DNA from: Apis mellifera
Taxonomy: Eukaryota > Arthropoda > Insecta > Hymenoptera > Apidae
Direction: 5' to 3'
NCBI RefSeq assembly: GCF_003254395.2
Contig: NC_037646.1
Coordinates: 310,001 to 374,000, forward strand
DNA: 64,000 nt
Within the stretch, counting starts at the first letter, position 1. Each line of letters starts with the position of its first letter. Below the pieces are notes generated by a model. The model had not been told where the DNA came from, searched no databases, and saw only the letters and a list, made by a program, of their open reading frames with translations. The position numbers were made by a program, and so were the translations under genes. This document shows positions 1 to 11,240 of this stretch, in pieces.

Positions 1-673
1 TTTTTTATAATATTGTAGATTACATGAAGATCAACTTCAATTTTTTAAACGAAATTATATGACTGTATTAATCAATGTGTGCAATGTTATTTTCTTATTA
101 TTATAAAAGCATTAAACTATTTTATTATCCAAAAATTTTTAGTTTAGAAAATATTTTTAATTTGAAATGCATAAAACTTATATAAATATATTATATAAAT
201 ATAAATATAACTTATATAAAATTTATATAAAAAATAAGGAGAGGATGAACAATAAGACATTACATATTTCTTATCTTTCCATTTCAAATTTCAAATTATA
301 TCTTATATTTAAACTAAAGATTTCTTGATATAGCTTAGTTTTACTACATAATATTATTACAAAATAGTTGTATAAAATATAATTATATAAAATAATTATT
401 TTTTTTTAAATAAAGAATTATGTATTTTGTAATAAAAATTATATTTTTATAATTTTATAGTTTATTTATTTATTGTTAAACAAAATTATGAATGTTTTAA
501 AAATGATGTTTATATGATCTATATGCATTATATATATATTGAACTATAAAAAAATTATTAATATTGTATAATATATCTTTTTATACAATTTTTATCAGAA
601 ACATTTTTTCATTTTAATCATATTTTTCGAAATATTTGAATAGTTCAAAACAAATATACAAAATAATTATATA

Positions 674-734
<61 letters not shown>

Positions 735-1141
735 ATAAATATTTATTTTGATTTTATATATATTTTACATATTTATTTTTTAATGAATGCAGGAAAGATT
801 TATTTACTTAAATAATATTAAAAAATATAAAATAATTTTTGTAAATGAAAAAATAATAATAGAAAATTTAAAAAAACATAATGTATTATATCTTAATAAA
901 TTTTGTGAAAATTTTGTGAAAAATTAATGTGAAAAATATTAATAAATTATATGGAATAAAAGCAAAAAGACAATAAGCATTTCAAAATATTTATATATAT
1001 TTTATCATTTTTATTATTATTAAAGATACAAAATAATGAAATAATTAAAATGTAAAAATGTTAAAATGTTATTTAAAAATAAATATATTTAAAATTTAAG
1101 AAATATTAGATTTTAAAAAATTATATTTATTTTATACTCAC
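1..1141 (-). other. Intron 3 (partial) of the RTRAF homologue
   Basis: This stretch follows the exon-3 donor of the minus-strand RTRAF-like gene, so it is intron. It is almost pure A+T with a TA microsatellite at 677-723. I searched it for the conserved downstream part of the family on the minus strand and found no convincing exon, so the 3' half of the gene lies beyond the left edge. Confidence 0.6.
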
Positions 1142-2073
1142 AGTTTAAATTGTCAAGTGGATTCTTGGATTTTAGATGAGGCACCATTGCTTCCTGTTTC
1201 ATTTTTAATTTAATTTCTTTTACATTTTGTGAATATTCTTCAACTGAAATAGAATATTATATTATTATTTTGTATTTCTTTTTATTTTATGTAAAATTAC
1301 CAATAATAGTATTTGATATTAAATTGTTAATTTTTGTTTCATTTAATTATAGAATACAATAACATGTTTTTGATATTGATAATTAAACATATTGAAAAGA
1401 AATTTATTAAATTCTTATGATCTTGAAATATATTGTTAGAAACAACAATATCTTTAATAACTTTTTTTATTTATTTCATATTTTAAAAAAAATTATATTT
1501 TATTTATATATTTATATTTATATTATTTTAAATATATAAAATATATTATTTAAAAAAAAATTGAATAATCTTACAAGTATATTTGGTAAATTATTCTTCA
1601 AAAAATTCATTTAAAAATATATATATTATGAATTGATCCATTTGTTTTTGATATATTTCAAAAAATAAATTCATAATCGAAATAAAATATAGAATAACTT
1701 TTTATTTTAATTTTTTATTTTTTTTTTTTTACTCATAGATTAGGTTAGATTAAGTTAGATTAAGTTAGGTTAAATTCTAGAAAGCATTCAAAATTCTCTT
1801 TGAAATATAAATCAATTTTCAAAAGATATAATCTATTAAATTAAATCTGCATTTTAAAATTTGAAATATAATTTGACTTTTTAAAATTAAAAACTATTTG
1901 ATAATTTTCTCAAATGATGAAAAAACAAATAAAAATAATTGGATTCTAAAAAAAATTTTCAATCCAATCTGATCCGACATTTTTAAATCATATATTTCTA
2001 TTAAACCTAATCTAATCTAAATTAAATAAAATTGTGAATATCTCAAAAATTAAAATTGAACAATAGTTATATG

Positions 2074-2141
<68 letters not shown>

Positions 2142-4120
2142 CATAAATAAAAATTGTTCCATATTGACAATATATTTCAAAATCATTGAAATCAAAATAT
2201 ATTCTTTTCTTTATAATTACCTACAATTTTGTAAAAATCTTTTAATATATGTGAAAAAATTTAAATATGATAATCATATATTGAATATATATTAAATATT
2301 TAATATATTAAATATTTTATTCAATTTTTAATAATATTCATTAATAACTTAATTTATTAACTTACTATTATTTTCTGCTTCCAACCAGATTGCATATCCA
2401 ATTAACCATTCAAGTTGATCCATAGTATTATTTGAAACTGGACATTTAACATCATTGCAATACTTAGCAAATGCTTTAGACCAACTTTCATTTTTTATAT
2501 CTCGCAACTCTTTTCTATCTTGTATATCGTATTGACGTATCTTTTGATCTTCTAACCAAAGTATAACTTTTCGAAAATGTTGTGCATCTATAATATTTTA
2601 ATTTTATTTAACAATGTAACAAATATTTAATTTTAAATTTTATTTATAAATTTTATTTTTATTTATAATTTTGAATGACATAAATAATCTTAAATTTACT
2701 TTAATAAATAAAAAATTTAATATTAAATATAATGAATGAAATTTTGTTATAAATATAACATTCTATTATAATACGAATAAACATTTTGATAAATATAAAT
2801 ATAAATATAATAAATTTTATTTTCCTATTTATGCAAAAAATGTAAATTATATAAGATTTTAGATATATATTATACATAAATTGAATTTTATAAAATAATG
2901 AGATTATTTATCAATTAATATAAGTGTTTTGAATAACTGAAAATGTTATATATTAGAAAATTTTATATATTATATAATATCATATAATATAAATTATTTT
3001 TTATTTTTATAAATTAAAAATTAAATTTCAAAGACTAATTAATTTTTTTAAATGAAATCAAATATTTTTTTATTCATAATATGATATTCATTATAATAAA
3101 TTCATTCATTCATTCATTATTCATAATATTATTCATTCATTCAAAAAATTCAAAGATCATATGTTATTTGTATCATTTAATAAAGATATTGATTGATTAC
3201 AAATTCTTAGAAAATCAAAAATGTTTATTTATTTTTATTTAATAATTACTAATTTTGCATATTTCTAATTAATATTAACATTATTTTTTGTATTATAAAT
3301 AATTATATATAACAGATTGAATTTTCCTCAGCAACTGTTACTATGAATTATGAACAAAAAATTGAGTTACAAAAAAAATAATTGCCACATATTGTATCTG
3401 TATGCTAAGCAAAAATATTCAATAATTTTATATTAAAATTTTTTTAATATCCTCATAAAATATTATCTAATTGAAAGAAACATTCTATATGTATTATATT
3501 TATATATACAAATTATTGAATTAAAAATTTCTTTTAATAATTACGCATTAAATATTACTTATTTTTAAAAAAATATATAAAATATAAATATAAATATATA
3601 AAAAAAATAATTATATAAATATATATAAAAAAAAGATTATTTCATAATTAATTATTTCATATATAATGAAATAATTAAATGATATATAATGATTTAGTAA
3701 CAAAAATTATCTTTCTATAAGTTATAATTATCAAATTTTTATATAAATATGTTATTCAAATATTATGCAATTTTAAATCTTTGATTTAAATATAAAAAAC
3801 AATAGATTTAATGATTTAATTATACTAGTCGTTATAATCTATAAAGAAAAGTGCTACCTATAAAACAATTAAATTAATAATTTAATGTAAAACTATTAAA
3901 GGATGAAAATATTTAAAAAAAAACTAAATATTTTTTAAGATCTATCAATAAATATTTTAGAAAATTTAAAAAATTTAAAATTATAAATAATTATTTCAAT
4001 ATGTTAAAATTTATATTAATTTAAAAAATTTGTTAAATGTAAATACAAACCATTTATATTAACTTTGTCCCATTCTAGATATCCCAATGCTTGAAGTCTT
4101 CTTTTAAATATAGTGGACAT
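1142..4120 (-). CDS. RTRAF: RTRAF/hCLE (CGI-99) homologue, 5' part in three exons
   Basis: Known role: the vertebrate family member is part of the tRNA ligase complex (with RTCB, DDX1, FAM98) and of RNA polymerase II and RNA-transport assemblies, shuttling between nucleus and cytoplasm. Seen here: exon 1 at 4051-4120, exon 2 at 2366-2587, exon 3 at 1142-1243, all on the minus strand. Start is the ATG at 4118-4120, giving MSTIFKRRLQALGYLEWDKV. Splice sites are ag|/gt throughout (donors gtttgt, gtaagt, gtgagt), and each intron interrupts a codon after its first base, so the frame is kept. Exon 2 encodes RKVILWLEDQKIRQY and ends with LEWLIGYAIWLEAENN, matching the family's FIVWLEDQKIRHY and IDWLLGLAVRLE segments. 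Exon 3 ends with KNPLDNLN, at the family's 'PLINLD' position. About 131 of an expected ~245 residues lie in the window; the rest is off the left end. No frameshift or internal stop is seen. Confidence 0.9.
1736..2032. repeat. Inverted pair of TTAGG-like tracts in RTRAF intron 2
   Basis: Plus strand 1738-1775 has degenerate tandem units of the form TTAGGTTAGATTAAG. At about 2003-2030 the complementary form, AACCTAATCTAATCTAAATT, appears. The two tracts point toward each other about 230 bases apart. TTAGG is the telomere repeat of most insects, and short interstitial TTAGGTTA-like tracts are common in hymenopteran introns. These are too short and degenerate to call a telomere remnant. Confidence 0.5.
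2079..2135. repeat. TA microsatellite in RTRAF intron 2
   Basis: About 28 near-perfect TA dinucleotides. It creates a spurious low-complexity reading frame rich in Ile-Tyr, which is not a gene. Confidence 0.9.
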
Positions 4121-4330
4121 TTTAAATAAAAATTATTAAATTAAAAATACAAAATTTTCAAAATAACCTCTCAATTTGAAAAGCACTAACGATATCGACA
4201 CTAAAAGCAAGTCGATGATTATATGCTTACTTATGTTAAGCGGTTAAGTTATCGAAATAAATAGACTAAATCACGTGACAAGTGTTACTACTTATTATTG
4301 GTTACCAAAATATTAATATTTATTAAGATT
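4121..4330 (-). promoter_or_regulatory. Candidate promoter of the RTRAF homologue
   Basis: This 200-base stretch upstream of the start codon is clearly richer in G+C than its surroundings. It holds a perfect TCACGTGA palindrome (E-box of the USF/TFE/MITF type) at 4271-4278 and an ATTGG (CCAAT box on the gene's strand) at 4297-4301. The spacing of 150-180 bases upstream of the ATG suits a proximal promoter. No TATA box can be singled out in such AT-rich DNA. Function is inferred from position and motifs only. Confidence 0.5.
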
Positions 4331-4892
4331 CATATATATTATATAAAGCATGTACATATATTAATTTTAACATTTCATAAAACTGCGCATCAATTTCAAA
4401 TAATTACATTACGAAAATAAATACGTTAAAATTTCTATATATAATTATTTTAATTAATCAAAATAATATATTGATTTTGCTAGTAAATTAATTTGAAATT
4501 CTGATAATTATATTCAATTTACATATCTATATATTATTATATATATTATTCTATAATAATAATATATTATTATTATCTATATATTATCTATATATTATTA
4601 TATATCTTTGCCTCATATAATTATCCTATATTCATAAAACTTAAGAGAAATATATACAATTTCAGTATATACATAAAATGTTATACTTCAATGCAAATGT
4701 TCTTAGACTTATATTTATAAACATGACTTCAAATAATTGCTTTCAAGCAAAAATAAAATCATCAAATGTAATATCAAAATAGTGATAGAAATTCTTATTT
4801 TTAAAATAATTTTATTTACGAAATACAATTTATACAATTATAATTATATTAATAATTCGTATAATTTATATAATTATAGTTGAGATTATATA

Positions 4893-5080
4893 TTATATAT
4901 ATAATCTTCTCAAAAAGTAAAAATTGAAGATTATTAAGATAATTTCAACATTTTCTTTTGCAAAAACTTTCGTTATGTCTTTGTTAACGAGTTATTAACA
5001 AAAAAAAAAACATTGGCTAATCATAAAACGCATAACCTAAAGTAGCGATGATAATATTAGCTATTGTCGAATACAAAATA
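4893..5080 (+). repeat. Single arm of a dispersed foldback-type repeat
   Basis: The stretch from AAGATAATTTCAACATTTTC through GTTAACGAGTTATTAAC to about TATTGTCGAATAC matches the left arm at about 17815-17995 and the reverse complement of the right arm at about 18160-18325. All three share the order 'taatttcaa..acattttc', 'tta(a/t)cga(g/c/a)ttatta', 'aaaacattggc/agtcaatcat'. Only one arm is present here. Confidence 0.6.
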
Positions 5081-7470
5081 AAATTTTATATATATATTTT
5101 TTAATATGTAAATAGATTAAATTTTATTTTATTGGATTATTTTATATATTTTTTTTAATGTTTTTTTATTTTTTTATTTTCTTGTATCTTTAGATTTAAT
5201 CTATATTTGACATATAAATTATATAATTTTAATATTAAAAAATTATGAAATCAAAAGTCATGTTCAGTTTTTTCATTTTTTTTTTTTTTTTTACTTAATA
5301 TTAGCTGAAAACAAAAAGATGTGACATGCAATATTTTTTTATATTATAAAAATTTGACTTTATATTATCACGTGATTTTCTTATTATATTTTCATTTTAG
5401 TGTTACATGCGATGTTAGAAATTTTTATTTTTAAAAAAAGAAAACGATTGTAGCATTAATACTGGAATTAAAATTTAATTTTATTATCAAATTAAGATAA
5501 GTAGAATATAAATAAAACAGTTATTATAAACAAAGTATAAAAATCTATATTTTTCAATTTAATCACTCATATCTATATAATGTAAATAATTACGAAATAT
5601 GATTATGATATGATATTTGACTTTGGTAGAAACTTTATCATGTAATGTACTACATATCATTCATACGAAAATTTGAATCTGTGAACCATTTTTAGTAATA
5701 GAAGAAATAGCATATAGGGATTTTTGCAAATTATACTGGTTAATTATATTTACGTTATGAATATCCAGCAATTCTGCTTCGAAAAAAAGAGAAATCAGTT
5801 AAAACAGACACGGTATATAGATAAGCAAAAAGCAATATGGAAACAAAAAATATTAGAAAATTCTCAATATCTTCTTCAATATATCAGTTTTAATGAATCA
5901 TAAATTATATTAATTATATTATTAATTAATTAATAATAAATTATATTATTCGAATTTCTTTTTGAAGATTTTTTTTCGAAAATAAAAAAATATAGAAAAA
6001 ATACTAAGAAAAAAAAAGGGAAAAAAATAGATTAAATTTTTGGTAAAATTAATATATTTAGAAAAGAGAAGATTGAGAAAATTGTTAAAACTTATTTTTA
6101 TCTTATCTAAACTTATCCATTATTAAAAAAGAATCTATCAAATCTATGAACAAGTTGAAATCTATTCTTAACCTTCTTTTGGAGCTTTAATTATGTCTTA
6201 CAATTTTGTTTTGCTAAAACCAAATGACAGATTCATCATGTTAATTATCATACTGTTTATTCCATTATTTTAAAGCTTATAAAAGTGAATTTTCTTGATG
6301 TGATACAAAATCTTAATAGTGATACAAAAATATTCGCTTCAGCATATATTATTCTTATTTTTAATAAGATAATTTAGTGCAAAGCTATCCAAAGTTACTT
6401 GATATGATTTTTAATTTCATTGATTCATTTCCAATACTAATAGTATGATAGATTTCATGATAGTATTTCAGTGTTATTCTTTCTCTAATTTTGTAAAAAT
6501 AAATTGTCTTGATTTTTTCAATTTGAAATGACATCTCAATGAAGGATTTTCTTTGGATAAATATCGTGATTGTCATCTCATAGTTTTATCCATCTCTCTG
6601 TATCATTAATTTTTCTTGATAATGTATTAATTGTGAAATGTATTATTTTTTTTCTAGTGAGTTCTGATTTATCCACATCAATGAATTCTTGATCCACTCA
6701 ATATCTGGATGACATTTAATATGTATTTATTTATATTAATACGTATGTATTATATAAATATAAATATATTATTTATAAAATAGGATGCATTAAAAAATTT
6801 TATAAATATTTATTTATTTAAAATTATAAGGATATGATATCAAAAAAATATTTAATAATATTCTAATTCTAATAATATTCAAATAGTATTTAATAATTAA
6901 TGTACACACCACAAGTATTTTTATGACAATATAGCTTGTATGATAAAAATCATTTTATCGAATAATTATGAAGCAAAAACAGAAAAATATTAGAATTTTT
7001 TATAAGAATGTTACTTAAAAATTAATTGAAGAAGAATTGTAAAGAAAATTTATATTTGTTTTAAAAAAAAAGTTTTTTATATTTTAAAAAAACATAAAAA
7101 TACATGTAGATAATATTGATGATTATAATAATATTAAGTAGTAATAAATTAAAAAAAATATATATAAAAGATATAGAAAGAAATATAGAAAGAATCATAA
7201 ATGTAGAAAATTGAGAAGGAACAAAAAACATTTTAAATATGCAAATTGAATTTGAAAAAAGAATATTTGAAAAATATCAAAATATTGAAAAATTACTGAA
7301 ATTATGAATTATGAATATTTGAAATTAATCACACTTATGTTAATGTTTTTAGTGGATAGGAAATTCAATAAGTATATGTATGTAAAATATTTTTTTGACA
7401 AGTATATATTTTCTCTATAATAAGTGATATATTTTCTCAATAATAAATGAATTGAATTATAAATGTGTCT

Positions 7471-7494
7471 ATTCGAGAACTAAATTTCTCGAAT
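7471..7494. other. Perfect inverted repeat, heat-shock-element-like
   Basis: ATTCGAGAA and TTCTCGAAT are exact complements separated by six bases. Each half contains TTCnnGAA, the core spacing of heat shock elements, and the right half continues GAATTC. There is no gene nearby, so a regulatory role is doubtful. Confidence 0.3.
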
Positions 7495-9959
7495 TCACAA
7501 TGACACAATAGGCGATTATCAAATCCGATGATCAAAATATAATGCATAACTATAAACAAACTCTGTCATTATTCGGCGATCAAAATACGATAACAACGAG
7601 ATATTAATTAGATCTGTTTTTTTATTTTTTGGTGAGAATTCGTGCCTTCAGAAACTTTTTCCAAATTCAGTTGAAAAGATCATAAAGAATATAATAATAA
7701 CTATTAAGATCGTATCAGAATCTTGACTTGCGATACCTTAAAGAGAAAAATTCCTTGAATTAAGCTACTAGTCAGCGTTGCAAAGATATAATCATAACTA
7801 GGAATTGATTAATATATGTTTATGATGTAATATATGTTTATTATTATTTTTCGAATATAGGATGATGTTTATTGATGTTGAATCAATCGTGTCTGGAATA
7901 TATCTTAGATTTGGGATCATGTTCTATTCACGTTTAAAAATATGCAATTGTAAATGTGTCAAAAATGGAAATTTCCTCATCAAATAAATCATCCTTTGTT
8001 TAGAAATTTTTAATAGAAGTCAGTTGATAATATTGATAATAATGGAAAAATATTTCCGTGTGAAGAACTTTTTCAAATAGCAAATCATTAATCTTGTAAG
8101 CAATAAGTATACATGAATAGAAATAATCGTATATAGAATTATATAACTGCGTCATTACACATGACAAAAGTTAATAATATAATAATTTAAAAAATGAGAT
8201 TTTTTCAATTGATTGTTTTCTGTTTAAAAATAATAAATGATAATAAGTTAGAATATATAGTTATATATAGTTAGAATAATTAGAATATATAATCGAATAA
8301 GTAATTAGACATAATTAGAATATATTAGTATATAACTGAAATTGAAATCAGTTACGTATATTTAAATTCTTTATCATAAAAAAAAAACTAAAAATATATA
8401 AAAACGAAATAGAATTAGATTCTTAAAAATATCACAAAAATTTTAGTTTCAAGAAATTCTGACTTTTTCAAAAACAAATGATATTATATTTATTTATAAA
8501 AGAGTAGTAAATTTTATTGAAAAAATTTATTGATATAAGATTTGCAAAAAAATCTTTTAGTAAATAAATTCATATTATTGCTTCATATTTTATAATTTTA
8601 TAATTTTAAATATTTAAAATTTCGGAAATCTTAATTTTTTTGAGAATCTGAAATTTTCAATCCGATTCGATTTCTTCACAATCCGTTTCGATTTTAGATT
8701 CTTGATCTTTAGAGATTTGCTAAAACAGAACAGAGATTACTTAGACATTCAAACATGACAGGAGTGTTATAAAGATCAAATATCAACTTTAAATTGCTAC
8801 AATCTTATTTTTATGCAGAATGTGATTTTTTTCTTTTAAATCTATCACTAAATGCTAAAAAATCAAATGGAACTAGAAAGAACATAAAAGATATCTTCTA
8901 TTATTATATTATTAGTAATGGATTATTTTTTTTTCATAATTTCAATCGGAATATTGTTCAATTGATAATAATCAATATGTTGAATATATAATGTATAATT
9001 TTTTTTTCACAAGCATTAATTGGAGAAAATCAGAGACTCTCTTTTATTTCTTTTTTTCAATATTTTCATGAGTAATTTATTTAAGATAATATCATAATAC
9101 TTAATAAAATAGCTATTTTCTATGTCAATTTTATTGAACAATGTTGCATTTTTCAATTTCTTTCAAATATTTTATGAATATTTTCTAATTTATAAAGAAA
9201 TCCTGAGAATTTATTTTTTTGTTATTCTATTAAATTTTTTAAATAATATTCATAAAGTTTATGTATATTCAAGAACTCTTTTCTTTTATTTTTTTTCTTT
9301 ATCAATAAATATTTTCTTTATCAAAAAATTTATTCGACATATACTTTTAAAAAAGTTTGTCAAAAATAATTTTTGTTCATATTCATAAATAAAAAATTTT
9401 TATTTTATTAGAAAGTTATTATACTTGACGAAAAACTATATTTTTCAATTAGAAATTTTTCCCAGAACCCAAAAAAATTATAATTCTAATCTCGTCGCGC
9501 CAAGATTTATATTTGAAATATAATCCATTCTTAATAAATTTAGAAATAAATTTATTAATAATTTATTAATTATTTATTAATAATTACCTAGGAATTTTTA
9601 TTATATACAATTTTTTTAATAATCATTGAACTTGTGAATGATGAATTTTTATCTTTCTCCTTTATGTCAATTTTCGATTTTTTCTCTTTTTTTTATGCAA
9701 ATCTTTCATAAATGTTTCTATTTTTTGTTATCGCTTTCTTGGAAATCTTTTCTTCAATGTAAATCTTTTATAATGTAATCTTTTTTTCTATGTAAAAATT
9801 TTGTGATCTTATTTCTGGTACCCATGTTATGATTAAATTCTGTTATTTTGAATTGTCATTGATGAATTCTTTAGAATATTTTTTCATATTATTTAATATT
9901 TCGTATTTTTAATCATATTTAAAAGTTTTGGTTTAAATAAATAATTATATTAACTCCAA

Positions 9960-10360
9960 CTACAAAGCTGTTAATAAAGTTCTATTCTAAAATGATCAAG
10001 AGCAAAGTTCATATGTTAATGAAGATTTATATTTGTCATTAAATTCACAAAATTTTAAAGTTTTATTCATTCGAAGTTGTTACAATGTTCAAGAATTCGA
10101 AAGATTCTAAAATGGAAAGTTCCGAAGAAGACTTCTAAGATTACAAAAGTTTTGATTTTGAAAAGATTTTAAGATTTAAATTTTAAGATTTTAAGATTAA
10201 AAAATCCTGAAATTAAGAAATTTCTACCAAAATGCTCATATCTTCAAAAACTTTTTCCATGTTCATTTTGCAAAATCGTGGATCTTCGGTAGAATATACA
10301 AGCAGCCATCAATTTTCTGATTGAACGATACTTTCAACCCAAGAAAAAGTTCTAGAATTA
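9960..10360 (-). mobile_element. Solo-LTR-like copy of the BEL/Pao element's LTR, reversed
   Basis: Read on the minus strand this stretch parallels the LTR at about 38610-39046. Shared segments in the same order are GTATCGTTCAATCAG / GTATTGTTCAATTAG, CTTGTATATTCTACCGAAGA / CTTGTATATCCTATACGAAG, AAATGAACATGGAAAAA / AAATGAACATGAAAAAA, the CGAATGAATAAAACTTT-type segment, TTAACATATGAACTTT / TTAGCATATGAACTTT, and the final AATAGAACTTTATTAA. No element coding sequence flanks it, so it is probably a solo LTR or a fragment. Confidence 0.65.
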
Positions 10361-11215
10361 GACTTATACATATACTTTTATTTATAATAATTTTTATTTA
10401 TAAATAATTTAAATTTACGTTACATGAAAAAATAGGGAAACAGAAAACAAGGGGGATGGAACAATGGAAATAGAATAGTCTCACTTTTGTTTCGTTTTCC
10501 TTCGTCTAATTTTTAATATACTTAAAACTTAACTTAATTTTCATAGAAGAAACTATGTGGTTTTTTAATTGTTTTGAATTCTTTGGTATTTTTGGGCTTG
10601 AATCATATCTTAACAAAAGTTAATCTAATAGCATGTAAAGATGAAATTGACTTAGCAATCAAACAACAAGAAAAACAATACACGACGATCGGGGCAAAAA
10701 GGAATCCAATACTAATTAAAGAAACGTATATAATTATAACAAGAAAATAATTAATCTACGATATTGTCTATAATTTTTTTTAAAATGGATGGAGATTATT
10801 ACTATTGATGATTCCGATGTGATTTCGCAAAAAAGTACATTCGACCTAAAAGACAGCAATAAAAGTTAAAAAAAATAATAACTATCTTATCAATAACTTT
10901 CAAATGAAGACGATATGAATTTAAATGATGAAAATAATATCAGCAATAATATTGTTATGATTATTATCGCTAACGAAATAATTATTATCATTTTGAAAGA
11001 TTTAATCTATTAAAATTAAAATATTTAATTTTTATAAATCAAGACAAAATTTAGACCAAAGGATAAAAAGTAATCAGATGAAATTTGATGCAATATTAGT
11101 AATGTTTATAAGCAAGGAATAGGAAAATTAAATTGCCTGTCAATCAATAAAACGGTTGATAGGAATAATAACGTGCCAAAAAGATTGATATCCATATAAT
11201 ATACCATATCTATAT

Positions 11216-11240
11216 TTCAATGTCACTAAAGGACATTGAA
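11216..11240. other. Perfect 9-bp stem with 7-base loop
   Basis: TTCAATGTC, loop ACTAAAG, then GACATTGAA. The stem is perfectly paired and not pure A+T, unlike most palindromes in this window. No surrounding gene or longer precursor-like fold is evident. Confidence 0.35.

Larger units (their letters stand above)
4331..9959. other. AT-rich intergenic DNA, no gene seen
   Basis: Mostly A+T with short GC-richer patches (5690-5830, 6110-6660, 7440-7780). A repeat arm sits at 4893-5080 and a small palindrome at 7471-7494. The short reading frames, such as the minus-strand one at 6385-6576 (63 residues) and the plus-strand ones at 8794-8991 and 9122-9388, match no family I recognise and are Phe/Ile/Tyr/Asn-rich as expected by chance. 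Confidence 0.6.

Noticed and set aside
2056..2295. 79-residue reading frame rich in Ile-Tyr
   Set aside because: It is a translation of the TA microsatellite inside an RTRAF intron on the opposite strand.
3095..3145. Tandem CATT units (attcattcattc)
   Set aside because: Short simple repeat in an intron; not a CRISPR array or a structured satellite.
6385..6576. 63-residue minus-strand frame
   Set aside because: Somewhat protein-like, but no recognised motif and no continuation on either side.
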